Program-made: the position numbers and the translations under genes
Notes under the pieces: model-generated
What the model was told of the DNA's origin: nothing
Database searches by the model: none
The model's input: the letters and a program-made list of their open reading frames with translations, nothing else
Assembly (NCBI RefSeq): GCF_016406085.1
Contig: NZ_JAEHFJ010000001.1
Span: forward strand, 310,001 to 374,000
Length of the DNA: 64,000 bases
DNA from: Aureibaculum flavum
GTDB lineage: Bacteria; Bacteroidota; Bacteroidia; Flavobacteriales; Flavobacteriaceae
Reading direction: 5' to 3'
Shown: one piece after another, positions 36,919 through 46,450 of the stretch
Layout of the letters: every line of letters begins with the position of its first letter
Numbering within the stretch: the stretch's first letter is position 1

Positions 36919-39192
36919 TTACTTTTTATCAGCATCCATTTTATCTTTTAAAGCTGCTAAAGCAGAAATATCTCCTAATGTAGATTTCTCTATATTATCG
37001 TCCATTTTCTTTTTAGTTGCTCTAACTGTTTTCTCTTCTTGCTCTCTAAAGTTAGCGGTATGAGAAACTACTAGTCTTCTATATTCTTTATTGAATTCTA
37101 AAACTTTAAAGTCAACTTTATCTCCTTTAACGATTTTAGATCCATCTTCTTTTTCCATGTGGCGTTGTGGCACAAATGCTTCAACATCATCATCTCCAAA
37201 AGAAACTAAAGCTCCTTTATCAGTTACAGAAGTTACTTCACCAGCATGAACAGAATCAATTGAGAACTTATCTTCATAAGCATCCCAAGGATTTTCAGTA
37301 GTTTGTTTATGACCTAAATTTAATTTACGTCCTTCTACATCTAATTCTAATACTTCAACTTCTAATTTATCACCAACTTTTACAAAATCAGATGGGTGTT
37401 TTACTTTAGTTGTCCAAGATAAATCAGAAATATAAACTAAACCGTCAATACCTTCTTCTAATTCAACAAACACACCAAAATTAGTGTAATTTCTTACCGT
37501 ACCAGTATGTTTGGAACCTACAGGATATTTAGTAGTTACATCTGTCCAAGGATCAGGATGTAATTGTTTCATACCAAGAGACATTTTACGCTCTTCTCTA
37601 TCTAGCGTTAAGATTACTGCTTCAACCTCATCACCTACTTTTACGAAATCTTGTGCAGAACGTAAATGTGTAGACCATGACATTTCAGAAACGTGAATTA
37701 ATCCTTCAACACCTTGACTTACTTCGATAAACGCACCGTAATCAGCAATAATAGCAACTTTACCTTTTACTTTATCACCAACTTTAAGTTCATTATCTAA
37801 CGCTTCCCAAGGATGTTTCTGTAATTGTTTTAATCCTAATTGAATTCTAGATTTATTATCATCAAAATCAAGGATTACTACATTTATTTTCTCATCTAAT
37901 TCAAGTACTTCACTTGGGTGATTAATTCTACTCCAAGATAAATCTGTAATATGAACTAAACCATCAACACCACCTAAATCAACAAATACACCATAAGAAG
38001 TAATATTTTTAACAATACCTTCTAGTACTTGTCCTTTTTCTAATTGGCCAATGATTTCTTTTTTCTGTTCAGCTAAATCAGCTTCAATTAATGCTTTGTG
38101 AGACACTACAACGTTTTTAAATTCGTGATTTACTTTAACCACTTTAAATTCCATTGTTTTATCAACATATTGATCGTAATCTCTAATTGGCTTAACATCA
38201 ATTTGAGAACCTGGTAAGAATGCTTCGATTCCAAAAACATCTACAATCATACCACCTTTAGTTCTACATTTGATATAACCATTAACCACTTCTTGAGTTT
38301 CATGTGCTGTATTAACACGTTCCCAAGCCTTGATTACTCTTGCTTTTTTGTGTGACAATACTAATTGACCAGTACTATCTTCACGCTTATCTACCAATAC
38401 CTCAACAGTATCACCTACTGCTAAATTTGGATTATATCTAAATTCGTTTAAAGAAATTACACCTTCTGATTTAGAATTGATATCAATAATTGCTTCTCTA
38501 TCAGTCAATCTAATAACTTCTCCATCGATAACTTGACGCTCCTCAACAAAACCTACCGTTCCTTTAAGTGCTTTATCAAATTCTTCTAATTTTGATTCAT
38601 CAACTGCTTCAATACCTTCTTCGTATTTATGCCAGTTAAAGTTATCTAAAAATTCTTGAGTGTTTGTTGGTTCCGGAGCAGGAGCTTCTGCTTTAACTTC
38701 TTCAGTTTTAGCAACAACTTCTTTTTCTTCTTTCTTTGGAGCCTCTTCCTTTACTTCTTCAACAACAGCTGCTTTCTCCTCTTGTTTAGGAGCCTCTGCT
38801 GCTACTTCTTCTTTCTTTTCTTCTTTCGGAGCTTCAACTTCTTCTTTTGCATCTTCAGCATATACCGCTTGTGCTCCAAATTCTTCAACTAAAATAGTAT
38901 AGAAAATAGCTCTGTACTTATTTCTGTTTGAAGATCCTATTGTTTCAATAGCCTTTTGGATAGCTTCATCTAATTTTGGAGTATCTTCTAATCCTAATTT
39001 TTTGATTAAAAAATTCTTCTTTACAGTATCTAATTCTTTTGTATCAGAACTTGATACTTTTTCAGCATCAACTTTGTAGATTGAAGGACCTAATCCTTTG
39101 GTTACACTTGCTAATAAATTAGTATCTAATTTTAAACCTAATTTGTTAACTTCTTCTGTGTATTGATCTATTTTTTCTTGTAGTTTAGACAT
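36919..39192 (-). CDS. rpsA: Ribosomal protein S1 with an N-terminal DUF2853-like domain
   Basis: Protein of 757 residues, about 150 longer than the S1 proteins I know from Flavobacteriia. Residues 1-112 look like DUF2853, a small stand-alone protein family: key matches are LLASVTKGLGPSIY, VKKNFLIKKLGL and SNRNKYRAIFY. Residues 113-178 are a low-complexity Glu/Lys/Ala linker. From residue 179 on there are six S1 (OB-fold) repeats, including YGVFVDLGGVDGLVHITDLSW and YGAFIEVSQGVEGLIHVSEMSW. S1 unfolds mRNA at the 30S subunit during initiation. The frame is continuous through the linker, so the fusion is real in this sequence. Confidence 0.92.
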   Translation of the reverse strand: MSKLQEKIDQYTEEVNKLGLKLDTNLLASVTKGLGPSIYKVDAEKVSSSDTKELDTVKKNFLIKKLGLEDTPKLDEAIQKAIETIGSSNRNKYRAIFYTILVEEFGAQAVYAEDAKEEVEAPKEEKKEEVAAEAPKQEEKAAVVEEVKEEAPKKEEKEVVAKTEEVKAEAPAPEPTNTQEFLDNFNWHKYEEGIEAVDESKLEEFDKALKGTVGFVEERQVIDGEVIRLTDREAIIDINSKSEGVISLNEFRYNPNLAVGDTVEVLVDKREDSTGQLVLSHKKARVIKAWERVNTAHETQEVVNGYIKCRTKGGMIVDVFGIEAFLPGSQIDVKPIRDYDQYVDKTMEFKVVKVNHEFKNVVVSHKALIEADLAEQKKEIIGQLEKGQVLEGIVKNITSYGVFVDLGGVDGLVHITDLSWSRINHPSEVLELDEKINVVILDFDDNKSRIQLGLKQLQKHPWEALDNELKVGDKVKGKVAIIADYGAFIEVSQGVEGLIHVSEMSWSTHLRSAQDFVKVGDEVEAVILTLDREERKMSLGMKQLHPDPWTDVTTKYPVGSKHTGTVRNYTNFGVFVELEEGIDGLVYISDLSWTTKVKHPSDFVKVGDKLEVEVLELDVEGRKLNLGHKQTTENPWDAYEDKFSIDSVHAGEVTSVTDKGALVSFGDDDVEAFVPQRHMEKEDGSKIVKGDKVDFKVLEFNKEYRRLVVSHTANFREQEEKTVRATKKKMDDNIEKSTLGDISALAALKDKMDADKK

Positions 39193-39440
39193 ATGGTCTA
39201 ATAAATTTTGTATTTTATTGAAATTCAGATTTTTAACGACAACCTCAATAAAAGAGTTTATATTAATTTTTGTTTTCTAATTCCTTTCTAAATCTGTACT
39301 CGTAAAAAGGAGTGCAAAAGTATTGATTTTTTCTCAATCTAACAATAAGAATATCAAATAAATGCAAAGAAAAAACAGAGAATATTTTGTTTAGAGATTA
39401 CCTATTGCAATTACCCTAAATATTGATGTTATTTTTATCA

Positions 39441-39452
39441 TGATAAATATCA
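39441..39452 (+). promoter_or_regulatory. TGAYnnnnRTCA palindrome and promoter of USP gene 1
   Basis: TGATAAATATCA followed by TTT. Its centre is exactly 29.5 bp before TAAATTTA (39476-39483), a -7-like element, so it would sit near -41.5. The USP ATG is at 39509. Apart from this, the 316-bp gap 39193-39508 is plain AT-rich DNA that should also hold the rpsA promoter. Confidence 0.7.
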
Positions 39453-39508
39453 TTTTTTTTACAGGTTTTAACTTCTAAATTTACCTTACAATTTTTAAAG
39501 TAGATACC

Positions 39509-40366
39509 ATGAAAAATATACTTTACGCTACTGACTATTCAAAGTATTCTGTTACCGCGTTACAATATGCATATCAGTTAAGTACAAAAATGAATATCCA
39601 ATTAAAGGTAATTCATGTATTTCACTATCCATCCACATTATTAAATATTGTTGGAGATACTGAACCTGACTTTGGTGTAAACTATTTTGAAAAACATGCC
39701 TCCAAATTAGAACAATTTTGTATCGATAATTTAGGTTATGATTTAACAAATATAACTGTTGAAGCTGTTGAAAATAAATCCGTTTTAAACGGAATTATCG
39801 AAAAAGCTCAAGAATTAGATTCAACATTTGTAGTTGTTGGTACCAAAGGTAATGGCACTATTAAGGATTTTATAATGGGTAATACCACTAAAAACTTAAT
39901 AGAAAAAAGTTTATTTCCAATACTATCTATTCCTTATCAAAAAAGAATCTCAAAAATAAAAACGATAGTATATGCTACTGCCTTTGAAGAAGATGACATA
40001 CATGCTATTTGTAAATTAACTGAAATTGCAGAACCTTTAAAATCAGAAATAAAAGTGGTCCATGCATCTTTAAAAGATGAATATCCTGGTGAGGTTCAAA
40101 TGGCTTGGTTTAAAGAAATGATTGCCAATAAAATAAAATATGACAAAATTAGCTTTGAAGTAATTTCTTCAGATGACGTTTTTAATTCATTGCGATTATA
40201 CGCTGAAAAAAACGATGCAGATTTAATTGCTATGCTAGACCGCAAGAAAGGTGGATTTTTAAAAAAATTATTAAATAAAGATACGGTATTGCTAATGAAT
40301 GATTATGGCAAATATCCACTGATTAGTTTTAATGTTAGTAATTGTTTGAAACTAAACTTTTCCTAA
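39509..40366 (+). CDS. Tandem-domain universal stress protein (USP) 1
   Basis: Cytosolic protein of 285 residues made of two UspA folds. The N-terminal domain (1-145) starts MKNILYATDYSKYS and has the nucleotide-loop-like VVGTKGNGTIKDFIMGN, in the order GxxG-9x-G of ATP-binding USPs, with Asn where Ser/Thr is usual. The C-terminal domain (150-285) keeps the strand-helix pattern but lacks the loop. It is preceded by a palindrome at promoter distance and starts the USP island. Confidence 0.88.
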   Translation: MKNILYATDYSKYSVTALQYAYQLSTKMNIQLKVIHVFHYPSTLLNIVGDTEPDFGVNYFEKHASKLEQFCIDNLGYDLTNITVEAVENKSVLNGIIEKAQELDSTFVVVGTKGNGTIKDFIMGNTTKNLIEKSLFPILSIPYQKRISKIKTIVYATAFEEDDIHAICKLTEIAEPLKSEIKVVHASLKDEYPGEVQMAWFKEMIANKIKYDKISFEVISSDDVFNSLRLYAEKNDADLIAMLDRKKGGFLKKLLNKDTVLLMNDYGKYPLISFNVSNCLKLNFS

Positions 40367-40383
40367 TATCGGAATACCAAGAC

Positions 40384-40395
40384 TGATACAGGTCA
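40384..40395 (+). promoter_or_regulatory. TGAYnnnnRTCA palindrome before USP gene 2
   Basis: TGATACAGGTCA followed by TTT, 48 bp before the ATG at 40444. It is the one palindrome in the set without a TAnnTT element at the standard spacing, so its promoter is less certain. Confidence 0.55.
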
Positions 40396-40443
40396 TTTTA
40401 TTTAGGTTACAATTTTTGTTTTTTTATATAAAAATTAATCATC

Positions 40444-41289
40444 ATGAAAAATATACTTTTACCTACAGACTTTTCTGAAAATTCTAAAAACGCTATTAAT
40501 TACGCATTAGAGTTATTTAATAATGAACGGTGTAAATTTTATATTTTAAACACCTATACGCCTATAATCTATAACTATGATTATCAAATGAGTAGTGGTG
40601 CTTATATGGGCAATGTAGTTGATGTTATCAGGAATAACTCATTAGAAGCACTAAATGATCTTGAAAAATATGTAATTGAAAAATATAACAATCCCAATCA
40701 CGAATTCGAATTAATCTCTTCATTTAGCACACTTACCGACGAAATTGATTTGCTAGTAGCTCAAAAGAATTTGGATTTAATAATTATGGGTACCAAAGGA
40801 GCTTCTGGTGTTGAAGAAGTACTTTTTGGTACAAACACCATTCATACCATAAAAAAAGTCAAATGCCCCGTGTTGGCTATACCTGATGGTTTTTTCTTTG
40901 AAAAACCAAAAGATATTCTTTTTCCTACGGACTATAAAATTGATTACTCGGCTAAACATTTAGATATTTTAGAAACAATTAGCAGTATATACAACTCTAA
41001 AGTGCATATACTGCATGTTTCTTCAAATAGAGATTTAAATGATGAAGAAAATACCCATAAAAATAAATTAGACAAATTGTTAAGTACTCTAAATAAAGAA
41101 TTTTATTCTGTAAAAGATCAAGAAATTCCACAAGCAATAAATGAGTTTCAAAAAACCACCTATGTTCATATGTTAATGATGATTAAAAATAAACATACAT
41201 TCTTAGAAAATTTATTCTTTAAAAAAGTTATCAATCAAATTGGATTTCATTTAACCGTTCCATTCTTGGTTGTTCCTTCTAATTTTTAA
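40444..41289 (+). CDS. Tandem-domain universal stress protein 2
   Basis: Protein of 281 residues, two UspA folds. The N-terminal domain has MKNILLPTDFSENS and the complete ATP-loop motif IIMGTKGASGVEEVLFGTNT. The C-terminal domain starts near residue 156 (PKDILFPTDYKIDYS) and has lost the loop. USPs of this tandem type are thought to act as nucleotide-binding sensors or stabilisers under energy or oxygen stress. It is 10 bp from USP 3 and likely co-transcribed with it. Confidence 0.88.
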   Translation: MKNILLPTDFSENSKNAINYALELFNNERCKFYILNTYTPIIYNYDYQMSSGAYMGNVVDVIRNNSLEALNDLEKYVIEKYNNPNHEFELISSFSTLTDEIDLLVAQKNLDLIIMGTKGASGVEEVLFGTNTIHTIKKVKCPVLAIPDGFFFEKPKDILFPTDYKIDYSAKHLDILETISSIYNSKVHILHVSSNRDLNDEENTHKNKLDKLLSTLNKEFYSVKDQEIPQAINEFQKTTYVHMLMMIKNKHTFLENLFFKKVINQIGFHLTVPFLVVPSNF

Positions 41290-41299
41290 ATTAAGTAAA

Positions 41300-42130
41300 A
41301 TGAAAAATATATTAATACCGATCGACTTTTCTAAAAATTCTAAAAGTGCCGTTGAATATGCATTAAAGCTATATGAAAATGAGGTTTGTACTTTTTATTT
41401 TTTACATTCTACTAATTTCATTAACTCTACTTCAAGAACATATATAACACCGCATTATGTTGAAGAATCACATAAAAAAGGGTTGAAAAAAATGCAAGAA
41501 TTAGAATTAAAAACGAAACGGGAAAATGCACATGCAAAACATGATTATAAGCATATTATAAGCAATGACAAATTACATACCGCCATTGATAAAGCCATTA
41601 AACAGAATGATATTGAGCTTATAATTATGGGCACTAAAGGATGTACTGCAGCTGTTGAATTCTTTGCGGGCAGTAATACCGTCGAAGTCATTAATAAGGT
41701 TAAAAATTGTCCTATTTTAGTTATTCCAGAAGAATATAGTTTTATTGCTCCAAAACAAATTGGTTTTCCAACAGATTATAACCGTAAATATACGGATAGA
41801 GAACTAGAGACACTTAAAAACATGACCACGTTATATAATTCTGAAATAAGAATTGTACATATCAATGTCGAAAAAAGTTTAACGCTTTCTCAAAAAAAGA
41901 ATATAGAAAGATTAGAGAACTATTTAGCCGACCAGAAATACAATTTTCATTACATTGATGACAATTCAAAAAAATCAGAAAACATAATTATGTTTATCAA
42001 AGATTATAAGATTGACATGCTTGCCATGGTAAATTATGAACATGGTCCAATTGAGAATGTACTAAAGGAACCTGTGATAAAAAAATTAGCTTTTCATCCT
42101 AAAATTCCACTTTTAGTAATACCTGAATAA
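41300..42130 (+). CDS. Tandem-domain universal stress protein 3
   Basis: Start set at the ATG at 41300, which aligns with the other family members (MKNILIPIDFSKNS); the frame extends upstream into USP 2 but without an aligned start. The protein has 276 residues. The ATP loop in the N-terminal domain reads IIMGTKGCTAAVEFFAGSNT, again the full motif. The C-terminal domain (from PKQIGFPTDYNRKYT) lacks it. It follows USP 2 by 10 bp and has no palindrome of its own. Confidence 0.88.
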   Translation: MKNILIPIDFSKNSKSAVEYALKLYENEVCTFYFLHSTNFINSTSRTYITPHYVEESHKKGLKKMQELELKTKRENAHAKHDYKHIISNDKLHTAIDKAIKQNDIELIIMGTKGCTAAVEFFAGSNTVEVINKVKNCPILVIPEEYSFIAPKQIGFPTDYNRKYTDRELETLKNMTTLYNSEIRIVHINVEKSLTLSQKKNIERLENYLADQKYNFHYIDDNSKKSENIIMFIKDYKIDMLAMVNYEHGPIENVLKEPVIKKLAFHPKIPLLVIPE

Positions 42131-42198
42131 TATATTCAAAAACAACGTATTATTCGTTAAAATACTGATTACAATTTGTTCAATTAAAATTAGTACTA

Positions 42199-43041
42199 AT
42201 GAAAAATATTTTAATTCCTACCGACTTTTCTGATAATGCTTGGGATGCATTACTCTATGCCATAAGATTGTACGATACTGTTCCTGCTCATTTTTATATT
42301 TTACATACCTACCAAGCTGGTACTTCTAGAACTAGTAACCGAATGTCTAAGTATAGAGATACGCATCTTCATAGGGTATTAAAAGATGAATCAGAAAAAG
42401 GACTGAAAAAAATTCAACGTTATTTAGATGAAAATTTATTAAATGACGATCACAAATACCAAACAATATCTCAGGCTGGTGATTTAGTTTTTCAGATTAA
42501 ACAAGTTGTTGCAAATTATAATATAGATATTATCGTAATGGGCACTACTGGTGCTACTGGTGCTAAGGAGATTTTTATGGGAAGTAATGCTGTTAGCGTA
42601 ATTAACCATATAGAACTTTGCCCCGTATTAACAGTACCAAAAGATTATGAATTTACAGAATTAAAAAACATCATGTTTGCCACCGATTTAAAGAAAAAAT
42701 TTAGTTCCATTGAACTCGATTGTTTACTTGAATTACAAACAATTCATGATAGTAAAATTAATTTGCTATATGTTAAGGAATATTATGGTTTAAATGAAAA
42801 CCAACTTTATAATTTAATAGAAATAAAAGCATTATTCAAAGATAATCCGGCGACATTTTTAGAAACAGAATTAAAAGATAAGGTTGCAAAAACAATCATT
42901 AATTATTGTGAGAAAAATGAAGTTGATTTGGTCTGCTTAGTTAACTCTGAAAAGAAATTTCTAAAAAAATTAATGGAGGAAAATGTTATAAAAAAGATGA
43001 GTTTTCATAGTGCCATACCTTTATTAATTATCCCTATTTAG
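42199..43041 (+). CDS. Tandem-domain universal stress protein 4
   Basis: Protein of 280 residues with two UspA folds. The N-terminal domain starts MKNILIPTDFSDNA and its loop is IVMGTTGATGAKEIFMGSNA. The C-terminal domain starts at ELKNIMFATDLKKKFS. The 68-bp gap to USP 3 has a half palindrome only, so read-through from USP 2 is the simplest reading. The four genes from 39509 to 43041 are diverged paralogues (roughly a third alike by eye), not recent duplicates. Confidence 0.88.
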   Translation: MKNILIPTDFSDNAWDALLYAIRLYDTVPAHFYILHTYQAGTSRTSNRMSKYRDTHLHRVLKDESEKGLKKIQRYLDENLLNDDHKYQTISQAGDLVFQIKQVVANYNIDIIVMGTTGATGAKEIFMGSNAVSVINHIELCPVLTVPKDYEFTELKNIMFATDLKKKFSSIELDCLLELQTIHDSKINLLYVKEYYGLNENQLYNLIEIKALFKDNPATFLETELKDKVAKTIINYCEKNEVDLVCLVNSEKKFLKKLMEENVIKKMSFHSAIPLLIIPI

Positions 43042-43101
43042 TATTAATTGATATAAGTAAAACTTAAAACCTTTCACGCCATTTTTTTTCTGATTATCAA
43101 C

Positions 43102-43113
43102 TGATTAATATCA
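43102..43113 (+). promoter_or_regulatory. TGAYnnnnRTCA palindrome before the lipoprotein gene
   Basis: TGATTAATATCA followed by TTT. The centre is exactly 29.5 bp before TACATTTA (43137-43144). The gene start is at 43167. Confidence 0.7.
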
Positions 43114-43166
43114 TTTCATTCTTTAATTTATAGAAGTACATTTAAAGAACTAAATGTAGCACTATT

Positions 43167-43796
43167 ATGAAAAATATAATCAGTATACTACTTGGGTTTA
43201 TGCTTGTAAGCTGTTCTTCAGCTGAATTGGTTAACAATTGGAAAAATCCAGATATCGACTCTTTCGCTCCTGCCAAAATATTAATAATAGGAATGACTTC
43301 TAATGACGAGGCTAGACAAAAATTTGAAGAAAAACTAAAACAGAAATATCAATCTAGAGGTGTTGAAGCGGTGACAAGTTACGAGCTATTTGAGGAATCT
43401 CTTATGAGCTATAGAAGATCTGAAGATGACTTAGTTATGCTAGAAGATAGCCTAATAAAAGATGGATTTGACAGTGTTTTGTTAACTAAAGTTGCTGGTG
43501 TAGAAGACCGTACGGCATTTTTCAATAAATTTGATAAAGATACAAACTATGGGTTTAAATATGATTATTACAATAATCAAGAAATATATTTTAATAGAAA
43601 TTATTACGATGAATATAAAGTATATCATGTAGAAACCTCATTGTATTGTATTTGTAAAACAGAAGAAAGAACGCTCATTTGGAAAGGTTATATTGATATT
43701 ATTGACCCTAATTCCATAAATGAAACGGTAAAAGATTATATTAATTTAGTATTGTTTGTATTAGAAGAACAAAACTTAATACAAAAAAATGAATAA
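43167..43796 (+). CDS. Putative lipoprotein, DUF4136-like
   Basis: Protein of 209 residues with a lipoprotein signal ending in LVSC (Cys16). The mature part begins SSAELVNNWKNPDIDSF…KILIIGMTSNDEARQKFEEKL, an alpha/beta pattern seen in DUF4136-type and related lipoproteins of Bacteroidota. Nothing catalytic can be seen. Its promoter has the shared palindrome, so it probably belongs to the same stress regulon as the USPs. Confidence 0.65.
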   Translation: MKNIISILLGFMLVSCSSAELVNNWKNPDIDSFAPAKILIIGMTSNDEARQKFEEKLKQKYQSRGVEAVTSYELFEESLMSYRRSEDDLVMLEDSLIKDGFDSVLLTKVAGVEDRTAFFNKFDKDTNYGFKYDYYNNQEIYFNRNYYDEYKVYHVETSLYCICKTEERTLIWKGYIDIIDPNSINETVKDYINLVLFVLEEQNLIQKNE

Positions 43797-43889
43797 CTAG
43801 ATTTAAGACGATTAGTCTCTGTAGTTCACCTATGATATTTTAAATTGTAATTCTACTACCAACCTAATAATTTATCGCTGTAGTATTTT

Positions 43890-44876
43890 CTAATTGTCTT
43901 TATTATTCACTTTCAGTTTCTTCTTTTCCAATTTTTTGAAATAACCTCTGAATAAAAAATTATGCTTTAACGCTTCTAAATTTTCATTTAAAAGGGTACT
44001 TCCGTCCTTTAAGTTCATCATAGTGCTGTCTATATTCTTAACAAAAACGGTATCATTAATCATATAATTGAGTGCACCATCACCTGATTTTATTCCTAAA
44101 ACCACATTATTTATATTATTAAGCACTGAATCTATTTTACTACTAGAGTAATCAAGGTTTTGAATGATAGATTTCATTTTTTTTGCTGAAATAGAATCAC
44201 TCAATAAGACAGCCGCCACACTCTCATTATAATTTACTGAATTCATAATTTTATTTAGTTTATCTATAGTCTCTGAAGCACTTATACTGGCGGATTTTAA
44301 AGTTAAAAAAGTCTCTTTAATATTTAACGCTAAGTTTTCATCATTGATTAGCATTCCAAGCGTTCCTTTACCTTGATTTACTTCAGTGGTTATTTTTAGT
44401 AAATCTGATGTCAGTAGTGCTGCATTTTCATTGGTTGTATTTAAAGTCGACATCATATCGCTGGTTGAAATTTTACTAAATGATTTAATCGTATCTCCAG
44501 ACATTAATGCTTCGGAACTTTCTTTTACGGGAACAATGTTAATAATCATACTCCCCACCAAACCGTCAGAACTAATCGCCGCTAATGCATTCTTTTTTAA
44601 ATGTTGTAAAATTTTATCTTCAACAATCATGTCTACACAAATTGTAGTGTCATTAATCATTTCTATACTTTTTACGGTTCCGACATTAATACCCGAATAT
44701 CTAACATTATTACCTAATTGTAAACCGTTCACATTATTAAACACGGCACTTATCCTAAAGGTTTTACCAAAAATATTTTGTTTATTCCCAATAAAATAAA
44801 GAGCAATAATTAATAATAGTGTACTCACAATTATAAATAAACCCAATTTAAATTTCTGTGTTTTCGTTTGTTGCAT
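43890..44876 (-). CDS. MlaD/MCE-family lipid-binding protein
   Basis: Start set at the ATG at 44876, 7 bp after the ATPase gene; the frame runs further upstream into that gene without a sensible N terminus. This gives 328 residues: an N-terminal membrane anchor (LGLFIIVSTLLLIIALYFIG), one MCE domain (VFNNVNGLQLGNNVRYSGINVGTV…SSDGLVGSMIINI), then a long helical tail. MCE proteins form hexameric periplasmic rings that move phospholipids between the membranes. It is the last gene of an operon with the ATPase and permease. Confidence 0.88.
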   Translation of the reverse strand: MQQTKTQKFKLGLFIIVSTLLLIIALYFIGNKQNIFGKTFRISAVFNNVNGLQLGNNVRYSGINVGTVKSIEMINDTTICVDMIVEDKILQHLKKNALAAISSDGLVGSMIINIVPVKESSEALMSGDTIKSFSKISTSDMMSTLNTTNENAALLTSDLLKITTEVNQGKGTLGMLINDENLALNIKETFLTLKSASISASETIDKLNKIMNSVNYNESVAAVLLSDSISAKKMKSIIQNLDYSSSKIDSVLNNINNVVLGIKSGDGALNYMINDTVFVKNIDSTMMNLKDGSTLLNENLEALKHNFLFRGYFKKLEKKKLKVNNKDN

Positions 44877-44883
44877 AGCTTCA

Positions 44884-45624
44884 TTATTTAAAAAATGCTT
44901 TAATATTTTTATCAGTTGATAATGCCAATTCTGCAAAACTACCTTCAGCATAATTTACACCATCAATTAGCAGAATCATTCTGTTCGCAATTACTCGAGC
45001 ACAATCAACGTCGTGCGTTATTATTAACGATGAAGCTCCATATTTTTCTTGAATATCTCTCATCAACTGAATAATTTCTTTTGACGTTATCGGATCTAAT
45101 CCCGTAGTAGGTTCATCATAAATTATGATTTTAGGTTTTAAAATAATAGCTCTTGCTAAAGCAACCCTACGTTTCATACCTCCTGAAAGTTCATCTGGCA
45201 TTAAATCTATTACTTGTGGTAAACCCACACTCTCTAATGCCTCTATAACTAATGCCTCTTTTTGTTTATATTTTTCTTTGTTTTTACGCAACGGAAACTC
45301 TAAGTTTTCTCGTACGGTCATAGAATCATAAAGTGCACTACCCTGAAAAAGGAACCCTATTTGCGTTCTTAATTCGTTTAATTGACTCAGTGTAAGTTTA
45401 GAAAGATCTTGACCCATAATTTCAATAAGACCACTATCATGATCTAATAAGCCCATTAAACATTTAATCATTACGGACTTACCAGAACCTGATTTTCCCA
45501 TAATCACTAAACTTTCACCTTTGTATAATTCTAAAGAAAATCCATTAAGCACATGGTTATCTCCGAAACTTTTTTTCAAGTCTACTATTTTTAAAACGGG
45601 TTCTCTGTTGTTTGTTTTTTCCAT
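44884..45624 (-). CDS. ABC transporter ATPase, MlaF-type
   Basis: Protein of 246 residues. Walker A is GKSGSGKSVMIK, the Q-loop is QIGFLFQGSALYDSMTV, the signature is LSGGMKRRVALARAI and Walker B is IIIYDEPTTGLDP. LSGGMKRR and the ALYDSMTV segment are typical of ATPases that pair with MlaE/MCE systems. It energises the lipid transport complex from the cytosol. It is 2 bp from the permease gene. Confidence 0.92.
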   Translation of the reverse strand: MEKTNNREPVLKIVDLKKSFGDNHVLNGFSLELYKGESLVIMGKSGSGKSVMIKCLMGLLDHDSGLIEIMGQDLSKLTLSQLNELRTQIGFLFQGSALYDSMTVRENLEFPLRKNKEKYKQKEALVIEALESVGLPQVIDLMPDELSGGMKRRVALARAIILKPKIIIYDEPTTGLDPITSKEIIQLMRDIQEKYGASSLIITHDVDCARVIANRMILLIDGVNYAEGSFAELALSTDKNIKAFFK

Positions 45625-45626
45625 AT

Positions 45627-46412
45627 TTAAACTTCAAAAAATATATCAACAATAAAAACAGCTATAAAATCTATTACAAAAAGAAGCATAGAGGTATAAA
45701 CTACAGCAGCATTAGAAGCTTCGCCAACACCAACAGTACCTTTTTTACAATAATAACCTTTAAATGTACCTACCAAACCAATGGCAAAACCGAAGAAAAA
45801 TGATTTTACCGTGGCCGGAATTATATCAGAATATTCTAATGCATCAATGACTTTGTTAAAATAGAGTAAAAATGAAACTTCGCCCTTTAGATTCTCTATA
45901 ATTGCCGAGCCTATTAATGCAACAGCATCACCAAAAATAATAAGTAAAGGAAGCATTAATGTAGCGGCCAAAATACGCGTTACTACTAAATACTTAAAGG
46001 GATTTGTTCCTGAAACCTCCATAGCATCTATTTGTTCTGTCACTCTCATAGAGCCTAGTTCAGCACCAATACCAGAGCCAATTCTTCCTGCACAAATCAA
46101 TGCAATAATAACAGGTCCAATTTCTCTCACAATAGAAATACTGACCATGGAGGGCATCCAAGATTCAGCTCCAAATTCCATTAAAGTGGGTCGCGATTGC
46201 AGTGTAAAAACCAAACCTAATATAAATCCAGTTACCCCCACCAATAACAACGAACGGTTACCCATATTATAACATTGGCGTAACAATTCTTTAAATTCAA
46301 AAGGTCTCGTGAAAACTTCTTTAAAAAAGCGACCTGCAAAATATGCCAGTTCACCTATTTCTTCAAAAAAGGATTTAAATTTAGTCGCTAATTGTGTTGA
46401 TTTGGATTTCAT
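45627..46412 (-). CDS. MlaE-type lipid ABC permease
   Basis: Protein of 261 residues with five or six membrane helices. The family motif GRIGSGIGAELGSMRVTEQIDAMEVSGTNPFKYLVVTRI is split here for length: GRIGSGIGAELGSM, then EQIDAMEVSG. It is the first gene of the MlaEFD-type operon. The promoter carries the shared palindrome with a perfect TAnnTTTG, so phospholipid transport seems to be co-regulated with the USPs. Confidence 0.9.
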   Translation of the reverse strand: MKSKSTQLATKFKSFFEEIGELAYFAGRFFKEVFTRPFEFKELLRQCYNMGNRSLLLVGVTGFILGLVFTLQSRPTLMEFGAESWMPSMVSISIVREIGPVIIALICAGRIGSGIGAELGSMRVTEQIDAMEVSGTNPFKYLVVTRILAATLMLPLLIIFGDAVALIGSAIIENLKGEVSFLLYFNKVIDALEYSDIIPATVKSFFFGFAIGLVGTFKGYYCKKGTVGVGEASNAAVVYTSMLLFVIDFIAVFIVDIFFEV

Positions 46413-46450
46413 ATCAATACAAATTTACCACTGATATTTATGTAATAAAA

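Noticed and set aside
38656-38902. Plus-strand open frames opposite the rpsA linker
   Set aside because: They are antisense shadows of the Glu/Lys/Ala-rich linker codons (Phe/Ser-rich translations), with no promoter or homology.
42166-42177. Palindrome-like TGATTACAATTT before USP 4
   Set aside because: Only one half-site matches and the spacing would place the -7 element past the start codon.
44877-44951. Upstream extension of the MlaD-like gene
   Set aside because: It overlaps the ATPase gene and encodes no signal or anchor; the ATG at 44876 directly precedes the membrane anchor.
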